Positions 41,285 to 53,399 of a stretch of DNA of 64,000 nucleotides are shown in pieces. The position numbers and the translations under genes are program-made. Origin of the DNA: Acheta domesticus (Eukaryota > Arthropoda > Insecta > Orthoptera > Gryllidae). The stretch is from contig JAHLJT010008756.1 of the NCBI GenBank assembly GCA_031308135.1, forward strand, positions 78,942,130-79,006,129, read 5' to 3'. Each line of letters opens with the position of its first letter. Within the stretch, counting starts at the first letter, position 1. A model generated the notes under the pieces. It was not told the DNA's origin. It saw only the letters and a list, made by a program, of their open reading frames with translations, and made no database searches.

Positions 41285-44121
41285 AAGTGGTGCCACAGAA
41301 TGGCACAGACTTTCCCGTATTAGTCTTCTATTTCCTTTGGTGTCGACTAGCTTTTCGGACTTGCCACACACACACAGTGTGCCCCAGTTCCGTTAGGAAT
41401 GCTTCTGTGAAATTCCACATAACAATGGTATCTTTCGATGAATAATGGCGTTACAATCATTGAAGTTCCAACAACAGATATTACAAATTTCAAACATCTA
41501 GCATAGCTTCAGCAGTCATCCTGGACGCGAATGTAAGTATACACGTCTGACACTCGTCGGAAAACGGTGATGGGGCAGAGATGCAGCATTTAAGTTTTGT
41601 GTGTCAGGGAAATCATCCAGTGAAACGTTTGATATATAAAAAAAGTGTTTGTGGAAATTACTGCTTAAGCTGTTTACTCATTCTAAGTGTTATCTCGAAG
41701 TCTTCCATCGTTTGTGGGCGAGAATTCGTCGAGTTGGACCCAAACATTGAGAGGCAGAATCACGGTCGCTCCTCCACGACAAAGTCCCAGCCACAAAGCG
41801 AAGATAATGAGTGAGTTTTGGCCCGCTAACGGATCAAGTCCTTGATCTCCCGTCGTATTCGCCGGATTTGCCCCAGCCGACAAATGATCAGAAAAATAAA
41901 GTTGACAATGAAACGACACCTTTATGACGTCGTTAAGGTCATCCAAGAAAATATACAGCAGTACTAAATGCAATTACAAAGTAGGACTACTGTAGCTGTT
42001 TAAAAAAAACTTTTAACACATTTCAACTGCTCGCTGATTCAGGGAGAGACTATTTTGAAAAATTAATGTGATTTTGTGAAAATAATACATAATTTTATTT
42101 TGCCGTGTACATACATATTTACGGAGTAATATCCGTCGTATAGGGAAAGTTATGTAATGCTTTGCGAATTTTCGGCAGAAAAAAATTCAATACCGGGCCA
42201 TGATAACAAAAAAGTGGATAAAACCAATTGCTAAATTAAGAACAAAATCCCTTAACACGTGGTGTAGACAGAATTCCTGTTTTGTGGGTCCTAGATACCG
42301 AAAAACCAATTGAAAACAAAACGTCCGTCCATCCATCTGTCCGTCCGTCCTTGCGTCCATCCGTCCATCCATCCGGTGTCTGTGAACAAAACTAGCGCCT
42401 AAACCATAAGTACGATTTCATCCATTTGATCCTTGAGCAAATGCTGAGATGGTCCCTTGTTTTGCTTCTGGACATAAATGTAACTTCATTATTTGTGCAC
42501 GTTTTCTGAATTTCAGTGGGAAATATAGTTATTCAAATTATCGTTTTTCATATTATCGCGGGAAAAAGTATTATTCTTTCATGAAGAACATGAGGGTTCA
42601 GGGCAGAAATTTATAGCTAATTTACCTTTGAAAATATATTTTATTATATAGGAGCGAATATTTTGTCAACAAAACTCGAAAAAGCCCTCTCTTTTCTGTA
42701 TTCAAAGTTCGACTAGAATATGGTTTAGGATAGAGACCACAGAATTATGAAAACGTGCACAAAATTCACTTCTCCCCATAGCTCGTCACACGCAGTTTTT
42801 AACTGTTTTTGACGTAAATAAATAAATAAATCCAAATGAATATTCCCCTGTCGATCTGGTTCCACTCGCGGGGCCGCGATTTTGAAACACTTTCTTGAAA
42901 ATTTGGGGGTACTTTACATGAAGCCTCCCGGACATTTTCAAAATTTTCTCAAAAACGGCTCCAATTTTTTTCTTTAAATTTCTTACAAGAATAGGGTAAA
43001 GTACACTTCAGATGGCATAGGTCCAATTTCCACGGTTAACTCTCAATCTTCGAAAATAACAAAATTTTTAATTTTGTTTGGCGTCTTTCTACAACTACAG
43101 AATTTAAGAGATGTAGATGTACATTTTTTGAAAATTTTACTGGTTTTCTGGCAATATTGCACGAAATATTTGCAATTTTCTTAAAAATGGCTTCAATTTT
43201 TTTCTTTAAATTTTTGATAGGGATTGTGCTAAATGTACTATATGAGATGACAAAACGCCATATTGATCTATACTTTTATTTTTTCAAAAATTACAAAAAT
43301 GTTATTTTTTGACTTGTCACTCAAGTCGTTAATATTTGCATCAGTGTCGATTTGTAATGATGTTTATGAGTACATGTGCATTAAATAATGTCAATTAAAG
43401 TTTCTCGAAAATTCAACCATTTTCTGTGAAAACTAGCTCAAAAATTAGAATTTTCAGAAACATTCCAACACCATTTTCTCATAAATGGCTCCAAATTTTT
43501 TATTTAAACTTTTTAATGGATAGTGTTGATTGCACTCTATAATATGCCGTTAAGTTCATTTTTTTGTTTTGCCAAAAATTACACAAATGTAATTTTTTTT
43601 GAAAGATCGCTCATATAGTTAATACGCACATTTCCAACAATTTGTAAACATTATTGTATTTGTGAGTGCTTCAAATGACTTCAAATAAAGTTTTTGGAAA
43701 ACAAAAATTCTTGTGAACAAGAGCTTCAAATTTCGCATCTACAGTAACGCTTAAACGCCATTTTCTTAAAAACAGCTCCAAATTCTTCAAAGAAAATTAC
43801 TATTTTGGAAGAGGTTCGACTGTTTTTTACTAATATTATTAAAATAATATTTCCGTTCTGCGATTAGAAAACCAAAAAAATATGTCAAAAAATTGTCCTT
43901 TGGGTGGTGAAAGATGGGTCCTTTGGGTGGCCAAGAGTATATGTAGAGGAATGGTATTTCAAAAACTGGAGATTGATAGACATTTCCAAAAAATGTACTT
44001 TTCGCGGCGATAGATGGCAGCTGGCAAGATAATGTGGCAAGTCAGAATAGCTAGCCGAGACCAAAGGAAATAAAAAACTAATATGGGAATGTCTGTGCCA
44101 TTGGCACAGACACCACTAGTT
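41285..44121. mobile_element. Family T composite element bounded by ~60-bp TIRs
   Basis: Left end reads AGTGGTG then ACAGAATGGCACAGAC, TTTCCCGTATTAGTCTTC and TTTCCTTTGGTGTCGACTAGC. The right end is its reverse complement with a few changes (GCTAGCCGAGACCAAAGGAAA to CACCACT). Inside are a decayed mariner fragment (41679-41985), a family T head (GTACATACATATTTACGG, TTATGTAATGC, CCGGGCCATGATAACA, AACACGTGGTGTAGAC), a GTCC/ATCC microsatellite near 42320-42376, and about 1.2 kb of modules built on AAAACGGCTCCAA(A/T)TTTTTTC. No intact transposase is present. The mariner part was probably acquired by nesting. Confidence 0.65.
41679..41985 (+). pseudogene. Decayed mariner transposase fragment
   Basis: Translation in shifting frames gives hallmarks of a mariner DDD transposase in the right order: CYLEVFHRLWARIRRV, then LLHD (second catalytic Asp, followed by a changed N-A-P-A-H), then LDLPSYSPDL (third catalytic Asp in YSPDL), then KLTMKRHLYDVVKVIQENIQ. 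Frameshifts and stops separate them, so it is non-functional. The N-terminal DNA-binding part was not identified. It lies inside the TIR-bounded element at 41285-44121. Confidence 0.75.
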
Positions 44122-44169
44122 ATTTTTTAAACCTTCCACGCTGCAAAATTCTCACACTTAAAGGAAAAT

Positions 44170-44560
44170 CCTAAGTTTCGTGTCCCAACGATGGTGAATT
44201 TTCGTCACCAGCTAGATAGCTAGATCAATTGAATTGCCATCTGGAGGAGAATCTTGCTGGCTGATCGATAGTTTTCTATGGTTTCGGAGATCCAAACCAA
44301 GCAAATGCACAGGCAGTACCCTATGTGAACTAACGGTCCGAGGTCCTCATGCGATCTTCTCTTCCTCATTCTTGATCACTTCTCTCTCTTTAAACTCTCA
44401 CTCTCCTACACTTACATACACCATACAACCAATCATTCGCGGAACCCCGCCGAGAGAGATACTCGCACGGAGAAAAACCCGCAAGTTCACGTGTAAGACG
44501 GCAAGTTCATTTGTAAGACCGTTCCCGCAAGTTCACGTAAGTATTCCATGCTTCAACACG
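44170..44560 (+). mobile_element. SINE-A, plus orientation, diverged
   Basis: Recognised by GAATTTTCGTCACCAGCTAG, CATCTGGAGGAGAATCTTG, GGTTTCGGAGATCCAAACC, CAGTACCCTATGTGAACTAACGG, GATCTTCTCTTCC and an ACACTTACATACACC tail. The tRNA-like head is mostly gone. Confidence 0.65.
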
Positions 44561-44609
44561 GAAGGAACACGTCTCCCGAAATATAATCTACACTTCTGTG
44601 AAATGTGAC

Positions 44610-46540
44610 CAAAGCACTTTTAGTTGACACATCTGGTAACTCCAAATAATCGCTCATTGAGACCATGAAGGTATTGCGTAACTATTTCTAGCATTGCAAT
44701 AGAATTGTTGTTTTCCTTCAAACATCGTCTCAGTTTCTGTAGCTGTTTGATGAAAAAAAGTCCAGGCAGACGGAGTTTACTAGTTGCCGTGAAAGGAATG
44801 TAATATTCACCACATATCTCTCTTATCCCTCAAGCGTGAGAATTAAACTAGACGCATGGAAGACACCATTAGCTTGCAAAGTCAGATAATTGATCCAAAA
44901 TGCAAAATACATACATTTCTAGCATTGGCTACTAGGTGTTCATAAATACGGCATATAACTTCAATCCAAATTGGAAAGGGAACATTATGAGAGCAAAGTC
45001 AAGTTAAAATTCACAAAACAACGACGGCGAACTCCTCGAAGAGAAGCTCTTCGACTTCTACGCCTACCCCCTCTCCTCTTCTTTCCCCCACCGTCCCTTT
45101 CCCAGGTACTTAGCATGCGGCGGATGCGTAGGCACTCGAGATTGTTTGATCCAATTAGAGGAAATGGGTTCAAACAAAGAAGCGACTACTCCATAAGTAC
45201 GCCTCGTAAGTACTGCTGCTCTAAATGCTACGTGAATGTTGTACAATGGAAAAGGGCGGACAGAATAACGGCGAAAGGTCTGGGGAGTTGGTGGGTTGAG
45301 GGGGAGGAGAGATGCGAGACGTACACAGGGTGCAGGAGTACGCAGAAAACGCCTCCCTCCCTCTTCCTCTCTCTTTTGCTCTCTCTATATAATTTTCTAG
45401 TTCTATCTTTTACTCACCATCTCGCTCTCACTTATCTACTACCTCGCTCTCTCTCGCTCTCTACATCTTCCACTCTCTCTTCCTCTTTCTTGCACACTGT
45501 CATTTTCTCTTGGTTTATCTCTCTCGGCCTTGCACTTCCCCACTCCTTTCCCATCATTCTCTACCTCGCACTCTCTCCCGCTCCCCCACCTCCCCCTCCT
45601 CTCTCTCTCTCACTCTTTCTCCCTCCCTATACATATAAATGGAAGATAATTACAAAGCAAGTGCAAGGAAGACTAAAAAAACCTATTTTTGAAGTTTAAT
45701 ACATTCACAATTCGGCGCATACCGTATTCAAACGCATTTTGTTTATGTGAGTAAACATAAATTGAACAGATCTTAAAAACCCAAAAAACGGGACATTGTG
45801 ACATTTCCGTGATTAAAAAGCGGTATATCCCTCACTCAAGATTTCCTGCCAATTCGCACAGAAATGCACAGAAGCAGAAGGTTCGGATTATTGAACACTA
45901 TCCATAGCGTCTACGTTTAAGCTCAAATGACGTGATAGCTCATTTCCTTTCCTAGAACCATTGTGGAAAGACAGGGAATACAACAGAATATATTGTAATG
46001 AATTTAAAATTGTTAAGGGCACTTTATGCCGATTTGTCATTGTCACAAAGATGGAATATTTTGGTCCCGATTTCATTTTAAAAATTCCGCGCAGCGACTC
46101 AGAAAAAGGGACTGTCCTGGCTAATATGGGACGTCTGGACACCTTAAGCTATTATTTTAATACAATTTTGTGTGCCTGAGACCCAGCGGCTCGCAGGCTG
46201 TGGGTCTGCAATGTGCGCCCCCTGGGTGTTGCGCCTCTGACAGCCGCCCACCTGGCCAGCCCCTAGCTACGACACTACCTAGCACTGTAGTATAGAATGC
46301 CAATTTTCTAGATTGCTATGTTCTTTTAGTTAAAGTATCAGGTGATAAATATTTTTTCAGTTAATAAATATAGTTAAGAATCCTCAGAATTACTCTCATC
46401 TGTCAATTGTCTCAAAAATCATAGTTTAAGCGGATTTATCGCGACTGGGACATCGATCAGGAGGAGACAAAGAAAAAGAAAGAGAATAAAGAGAAAACGA
46501 GAAGTAGTACTTGAGATGTTACAACAGCAGAAAACTTTCT
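44610..46540. other. Unassigned DNA with CT-rich tract
   Basis: 45350-45640 is a C/T-rich low-complexity stretch (CTCTCTC, CCTCCCCCTCC). A 242-codon frame across 44971-45699 is composed largely of it and is not recognised. 46175-46270 is a short GC-rich patch. No gene or element is assigned. Confidence 0.4.
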
Positions 46541-46544
46541 AGAA

Positions 46545-47330
46545 TTATTAATGTTTTCGAAAAATCGAGAGTTCACAGGAAGACAAAAATGTGTTACTTT
46601 TATAAGCGTACTCAAAAAAAAAACTTAAGGAAAATTTGGAGTAGTTTCCTAGAAAATAATTGTTTAAAAAAATGTACATTTAATGAAAAATTATGTTAAA
46701 ACATATTTTCGAACAATATTAGAAGACATTATTTAAATATGCCATTGAAGAACTGTTTTAATTAAGAATAAAATCTCTATCTTCATTATTGTATTTGAAG
46801 ACACCAACAAAATTTAAAGTTTTAAAATTTTAGAAAAAATGAGAGAGCTCAATTAAAATAAGACGGGTTCTAGTTTATAAGCGCTTTGTATTCTAACATC
46901 GGTAAAAATCTAATAAAATTCGTGACCAGCACATATTTTCTCGCATTATTTTTAGCGTCTCAATTTTGAGAAAAAACTATGGTACAAGTTTTTGAAGACA
47001 TTACATACCCTAAAATATCTAATATTTTATAACAGATTTTATTTCAAAAATATCCATCATCAATATTGCAATATCAATTTTTGCAATTTCCGAAAATACA
47101 GAATTCGCTGAAAATTGAACCTGCGCCCATTTTTTAAGAATATTATACTTTATCTGAGGGAAAAATTAAAGAAAATTGGGGGAGCCGTTACTGAAAAAAT
47201 AATTGCTTAAAAGTAATTGGTCATGGTGAACATCATTCTACAGTTTCATAAAAATTATATCCAATGATGAAAATACGTTTTCATGCCAGGAAGAACCGTA
47301 TCCACCTCAATTTTGTTTAGCACATGTATT
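46545..47330. mobile_element. Degenerate family T body
   Basis: Diverged modules such as TTTGGAGTAGTTTCCTAGAAAA, AATAAAATCTCTATCTTCATTA and GTATTTGAAGACACCAAC resemble the repeated family T phrases about clearer copies (CTACAACTACAATATTGAAG). Head and TIRs are absent. Weak assignment. Confidence 0.35.
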
Positions 47331-47339
47331 TTAATTATG

Positions 47340-47850
47340 TAATAATAAAGTTAAGACAAATTGTTAATTGTTTAATAAATACGTCTTATTTCGGATCTGT
47401 AAGAAACATATGACATTACACTTGGTATGAAACGAATAATTTTTCTCTTTACGTATAGTTTTGTGATTTTATTTGTAATTATGAAATGTAAATATTTTGG
47501 CCTTCTATAGTATTTTCTTTGCTTACTAGAAATATACGGCAGGCTCATTTACATTATTAGAGATTGCAATTAATAACCTTATATTTCAATATTGTGTAAT
47601 TATTCAACACATAAAACAATTGTTGAAAATTGTCGAAATTTTTTATTATTTTTTATTAATATACCTAACAATTTGTTTTAAATTACATTTCACACTCTTC
47701 AATTATTCTATTATTTAAAAACTGAATTGTTTTGTATCTCTAAATCTATTTCCAATTGATCGATTAATTATTACTTTTGAACCAATTAATATATTAACTG
47801 AAATGGTTGTCTTTCAATTATAATTAATCAATTAAAATTAATTAAAAATT
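47340..47850. other. AT-rich unassigned DNA
   Basis: Extremely AT-rich with AATTAATT-type motifs. No feature seen. Confidence 0.4.
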
Positions 47851-47992
47851 TTGCAATTACCATTCGCAAATCCCCTCGTGCGTCGCGCGCCCGGCGGCGT
47901 TTGAACGTTCGGAGCGCTGGGAGATGCTCGACTGTTCTGCAGATAGTCGAGAGACGAAAGGCGGTCGGGCGAAATGTCCGTTTTACTTAGGC

Positions 47993-48083
47993 TTTTATTT
48001 CTTGGCGCGTGAGGGCTTGTGAGATATTTCATCGTGAAGACCGGCCCTCACGTGCCAAGAAATAAAAACTCTAGTATAAATAG
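47993..48083 (+). promoter_or_regulatory. 24-bp hairpin directly upstream of a TATA box
   Basis: A near-perfect inverted repeat (47993-48016 with 48044-48067, one mismatch, starting TTTTATTTCTTGGC) is followed after seven bases by TATAAATAG at 48075-48083. A GC-rich transcribed-looking region begins about 25-30 bases later. The arrangement suggests a Pol II core promoter, either of a host gene or within a retrotransposon LTR. I could not find a second LTR copy or a primer-binding site in the window, so the type of unit is open. Confidence 0.4.
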
Positions 48084-48089
48084 CGATCT

Positions 48090-49240
48090 CCTCCTCTCCG
48101 AGCAAGATCCCCCTTCCTCCGAGAGTCGGCTAAGGGGTCTCGTGGGATTCGAGCGATTGTTTTCGCCCCAGTGCAGAGCTCTAGTGTAGTGTTGTCAAGG
48201 TCGATGCCGCGAGCGGGAGTCCGTGGCACGAATGCCACGACGAAATCGCCCCTCCGCGCAGTTTGTCACCTCGCCACCAGAGACAACGCCGTCACTATTG
48301 TAAAACGGCGGGGTTACTTATAGTTTCCTTTCCTGTCGCTAGTTGTGCAGAGAAGCTCGTGTCATGCTACGGTGACCAGTAGAAGGTCTTGACACCACTG
48401 CTCTACTGTCTAATAGTGATCACAAAATGTTCTGTCATTTTGTGCACACACTTTCTCGATGTCTGTTTCGGAAAAATTTAGTACTTTATGTACTTGACTA
48501 CACATTGTTTGCACCCGTAAAATCATTTTCGCCAAATTATCAGGCATAAGATTTACCATCCCAAGACAGCGTTACGTCCTTTGATGTGTCGCTCGCGAAT
48601 TGTAGTTCAGGTTTACAAATATCGCCATATTGTGGCCATAGCAATGGCGGAATGGTGAATTCCGCCGACCGAACGCGGGTCGAGTGCGCAGCAGCGAGGC
48701 GCGGTTGCGGTATGGGGTTTGCGGCGGGGGTGTTTAAATTCCAAGCAGAGAGCTCATTTCACCCTCACGCTTCCCCACCCCCTGCGCAGCGATGTCTCCC
48801 AGGGGTGGGGGTGGAAAGGGGTCTCCTTCCCGAAAAAAAACGGAGATCAAAACTTTTAATAGAGCCCGAGTTTGTAAAGTCAATTTTGGAGCATTACCCT
48901 GCGCCAGTGTCTTTCCGTGCCCGCCCACGACCCTTCTCCCTGCTCATTCCTCCGCTCCTTGCCCGCACGGGAGTGGAAGTAGGCCGCTTGAGGGTGTGCG
49001 GGCACTTCAGCTTTGGCTTACCGCAGCGCGGGTTGTGGCGTGTGAGGGAAGGCGATTATTCTACGCAGTAGGGACCTCAACTATCCAGTGTCTTTACTCG
49101 ACTGATCTCTTCACCATGAATAAAACCTTATCCCTAACCATCTTCTGTTACTTCTCAAGCCGCCTTGCGATTCTTTGTATTCTCCTCTCAACTGTAATGT
49201 TGATGCACTTAGGGCCACATCTTCTCGCCTAAAGCCCGTT
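48090..49240 (+). other. GC-rich region downstream of the TATA site, unassigned
   Basis: About 1.1 kb of CpG-rich sequence with a 161-codon plus-strand frame (48586-49071) and a partly overlapping one (48792-49232). Neither has a recognisable domain and both are rich in Pro, Arg and Cys. It could be an untranslated leader or first exon of a unit starting near 48110; no splice donor convincingly closes it. Confidence 0.3.
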
Positions 49241-49269
49241 TTACACGGTGATATTTTCTTTGTTGCATT

Positions 49270-50430
49270 TACTTCTTAAGAAGGGCAAGTAATGTAATCG
49301 TGCGTCGGAAAACGAAATTTTTGGTAAAAAGAACGCTTATTGCCGAACCCTGGTAACGAAAGAAATGAATAAATCCTATTGCTATAGTAAAAACCTTCCT
49401 CTAACACGTGGTGTAGCCATAATACATTTTTTGTCCTTGACATCGAAATTAATCCATGCTTGGTCCTTGACCCCGAAAAATCGATTGACGGCAAACTATC
49501 CGTCCGTCTGTGTCTGCCCCTGTACGTCTGTGCTCTCTAGCAACTAAACCGTTCAGACGATTTCCTCCAAAATTGATATTCACCGATCGATCGGAACGAA
49601 CTCGAGGCTTTGGAAGTTGCAAACGGATGTTATGATTTTTCAGTGTACTTTATATGAAGAAGACTGAAATACATTTTACAATTTTTTCAAAAATGGCACT
49701 AAGTTTTAAAAATAAAATTTGTCCTTGGAAAGTGTAAAATATGCTTAAGAGAATGATGTAGGTATCATGTTCAGTGAAACCACAGATTTTCAAAAATTGC
49801 AACAGTGCAATTTTTAGGTGTGTTTTAAACTGTAATATACAAGTACAAAATACTGAAGTTAGAGCCTTTTTTCTTAATGGAATGAGTTTATTAGAGGCAA
49901 ATTTTGAAATAAGGTAATGCACCATTTTTTTTAAGTATTAGAAGTTTTCGCGTAATTTGGGGTGAAAAATAGACAATTTTAATTCTTTTAAAAAATTCTC
50001 TAAAAGATACCAAACTTTTTTAAAAATTTATCTCCTTATGTATCAAGAGACGGTAAATATTTTATGCTAGTTCCAATTTAGGCAAACTCTCCGTGATTTC
50101 GAAAATTGCAAAAATTTAACATTTAAAAACTACAAAATTGAAGGTAGAGGTATTTGCCTGAGACAAAGTTTGTTCCAAAACATCAGCAATTTCAAAAAGG
50201 CCATGTACAATTCTTCGAATAAATGAGTAGTTTTTGCGTAATTTTGGCTTGAAATTGACGCAGTTTATTAAAAGAATTCTCAAAGACCCAAATTTTTATT
50301 CAATTTTTTCTACGGATAGAAAAAGGGACGCTTAAAATAATGGTTCGGGTCTCATTTTCGTTAAAATAATTGAATTTTAGAAAATTGTAAATTTAGGAAC
50401 AACGCGAGAGTGTATGTGCTGTTGTCGCAG
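49270..50430 (+). mobile_element. Family T copy, plus orientation
   Basis: Head boxes TAATGTAATCGTGCG, GCCGAACCCTGGTAACG and TAACACGTGGTGTAGCC, CTTGACATCG, a GTCCGTCTGTG stretch, CAACTAAACCGTTCAG, CCGATCGATCGGAACGAACTC, then AT-rich modules, ending at ATGTGCTGTTGTCGCAGCAG. No coding capacity. Confidence 0.7.
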
Positions 50431-50989
50431 CAGTACTTCTGATCCAAAAAGAATGGAAAAGGGACGTTCATTTCTACATGCTGCTGTTTCGGTGTCGAAA
50501 CTGGATGAACGTGATCGAGCGTTTTACATGGTCACGATGTTTTCTGCATGCAGGCGTGATGAAATTTTTCCTTCTAGACTCTGCAAAAAGCGCAGAAGAT
50601 CAAACAGTTAACACATCATCTATGATAAATAATTAAGCTCGTTTATATTAGGACTGAGCACAAAATGTGATATTAGAATACAGTATATGTTTCATTTCTC
50701 ACTACGTAAACACTTCACGTTACAACTCAACTTTCTTTTGTCTTTTCATAAAGGAAGAAATCGCACCACACGCAAAAGGAAACGAGAGAAAGATGCGAAA
50801 ATTTGGAGCGCAGGAGCGCGGTAGGCAACTGGATGAAATCTGTACAGGGAAAATAGAGCTTGTGTAATTTTTTCGTAAAAATTACATCCAGTTTGGTACA
50901 TCAATTTTCTGCACCGATAAAAAATGATCGCGTAAAACTGCTTAATGTACTGTTCACATCAATGGTTTAACGATGCACCCCAGTACAGA

Positions 50990-51620
50990 GTAGTAAAAAA
51001 GTTATGTAATGCTGCGCGAAAAAAGGCAAATTTTCGACAGAACTTATTACAGAGCCCTGGCAACGAGAAAAGAGTACATCCAGTTGCTAAAGTTATAAAC
51101 ATATCTTTAACACGTGCTGTAGCCAGAATATATGTTTTGGAGATTCTTCACACCGAGAAATCGAATGACGGCAAGTCGCCTCTGTCTGTCCGTCAGTCTG
51201 TGAAAAACGCTAGAAATTAAATCGTTCAGCTGATTTTCTCGAAAATTGATATTCCGCAATCGATCTGGCTGATATCGCAATCTTTTGAAAATAAAACCAA
51301 TATTTTAATTTTGGGGGCTACTTTAAATTAAACCCCTGGGACATCAAAATGTTCAAAACAATGGCACCATTGTTTTTTATTACATTTTGTTTTTAGATAG
51401 TGTAAAGGACGTTTAAAAGTTCAACATTTTCTCACAGTCTTTCTACAACTGAAATATTAAAGATAGAGATTTTTTCTTAACGAAATCTGTTCCCTAAAGA
51501 TAGATTTCGAAACAATGTCATGTATAATTTTTCGTTAATTTGAGTATTTTTCGCGTAATTTTGCGTGAAAATAAAAGCAAGAAAATACGTGCTGTTTCAG
51601 TATCACTAGTTTCACTCTAT
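50990..51620 (+). mobile_element. Family T copy, plus orientation, short
   Basis: Starts AAAAGTTATGTAATGCTGCGCG and continues GAGCCCTGGCAACGAG, TAACACGTGCTGTAGCC, TTCACACCGAG, CTGTCTGTCCGTCAG and AATCGATCTGGCTG to the end motif TACGTGCTGTTTCAG. It lies close behind the copy ending at 50430, making a loose tandem. Confidence 0.7.
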
Positions 51621-51639
51621 TTTTGATAAGGAAAAGAGT

Positions 51640-52860
51640 ATTCCGTAGTTGAGAACATTAATTATTAGAACCTTTCTTAACTGTTATGTCTTAACCCTTT
51701 CGTCTTTTGGGTTTGCTCAATGTTTCTAATTAAAATTGTTGTTTGAGGGCTAAATTTTTAGATATCTATTTTGGATGTGTGATAGAGTTATGAGTCGATT
51801 CGAGTTTGCAAGTTTATTCTGGAGTTCGAAATTTTAAATGGTAACATGTGTATTTCTTCAAACACGTAAACAATCCAGAAAAGTGTTTAAACCTTCAAAT
51901 GTTTAAATATTGCCGAATTACGTCTTTATTTTGGTTTTTAATTAAAAATAATTTGGAGGTAATTACGACGAGCCATTTAACTTCAATTGCAAAACATTGT
52001 GATTTGATCCAAAGAAATAAAATATAGAAGAACGAAAAATGCAACCTGAGATAAATGTTTATGAGTACAAATTCAAGTCTACTTATACGGCTTGCGTTCC
52101 TCAGCAAAATTATTTTCATCCCTCTTCCAGAGACGAGGAAACAAAAAACAAGAAGAGAACTTTTCATCGCATAATCACTTCGTCTTTCTCATTAATTACA
52201 ATGTCGCGAGCAGAGCCGCTCTGCTTCATTTTATCCGTCACCGTCCGTTGACTACGATGACGATGCATTTCACATATTCACAAGCTTTTGTTTATAGCAT
52301 ACGAACCATGTTTTCACAAGCGCAGCACTCAGCATTAGAAACTATGAACGCAGCGTTTCCATTAAAGCAGATGGATCTGGCTACGTTCCATTTTTATGCA
52401 AATGGCGCCTTCCGTATTTTCACTTCCGTTGTATACCGAAAGCAGGGGCATTGTGGTAACGTGTTTCACATTCGGCAACGTCGAAATTTGAGCATTGTGA
52501 CCGACGGCCTGTAATTTCTGTTGCTTTTCTTGACGTTCTATTCTTCTCCATACTCCTGACATTCGATTGAGCATATTTAAAAAAATATTTCTCGTACTCC
52601 TATTTAAAGAGAATGGCACTTCAAAGTCAACAGCTGTGTATTGGTCCTCAGTGCCCGTATCTCGCACTTGTACTTTAACCAGGGAGAATTCATCTCTGAG
52701 TGGGCACCTAGGCGCTAGTTCCTTTCCGTACCCCCAGCAGACGTACAAGTACAATCTGGGGCTGGTATCTGGATCCCGCCAGAACGCAGTTGAACCTCCC
52801 CATAGAATGCCTAGGTCGGTCCGACCCGCCAGTTGAGAACTCTTAGCTATCGAGGCTAGT
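51640..52860. other. Unassigned DNA
   Basis: AT-rich to 52030, then of mixed composition. A 169-codon minus-strand frame (52362-52871) has no ATG near its start and no recognised domain; shorter frames overlap it on the plus strand. I do not call a gene. Confidence 0.35.
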
Positions 52861-53395
52861 GCAGAATTCAAAACACTGCGTTACTGCAGAAGCTGCTAGC
52901 GCAGAAGACAAAACAAGTGCCGGGACAAGTCCCTCCTCTTTGCCCAGAGTGTCGGGCCACTACCACGACGAAGCCGAGAGTACAACAGGGGGCCACCCGA
53001 ACTAAGGTCCGGGCGACTCGGGGACCCCTTCGCGTCTCTTCGTTATCTCTACATCGAGGCTATTGACGTGAATACTTAGGCAACCTGACAAGGAGTATTC
53101 GGGCTCCGTCGGACTTCTATATGTAAGACCTGGAGCGTTCCAAGGAATGCCCTTTGCCCTATCTTGCCCGAAGGTCGACGCACCAGGGGCCCAACTGATG
53201 GGTGCCGGGCAAGCTCGGCAACATGGAGCTTAGCATCGCTTAATCACTGCCGCCGTGAAACTCTGGGACTGGATGGTCGTCTACAACTCTCCACCCGAGG
53301 TTGCGACGGCCTAAGTGGCCACGATGCCCTCCTGCGGGTGAGGTCACGAGCTGGACGGAAAGTGTGTTTGACCACTATCATCCCATAGGGAGCTT
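52860..53395. other. GC-rich block of distinct composition
   Basis: A 530-bp GC-rich segment with sharp edges against AT-rich or family T sequence. It contains CCGGGCAAGCTCGGCAACATGG and TTAGGCAACCTGACAAGG, vaguely reminiscent of structured RNA, but no complete known RNA could be matched. It may be part of a repeat or of a GC-rich exon. Confidence 0.35.
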
Positions 53396-53399
53396 CGTT

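Noticed and set aside
44971..45699. 242-codon plus-strand frame
   Set aside because: Most of it is a CT-rich low-complexity tract yielding Leu/Ser/Pro; the rest is unrecognised.
52362..52871. 169-codon minus-strand frame
   Set aside because: No ATG in the first half, no recognisable domain, and overlapping frames on the other strand; likely chance in mixed-composition DNA.
53040..53390. SRP (7SL) RNA gene
   Set aside because: A 13-base match to a 7SL-like motif occurs (minus strand) and a GGCAACATGG-like motif on the plus strand, but they are on opposite strands and the conserved SRP54-binding helix motif is missing.
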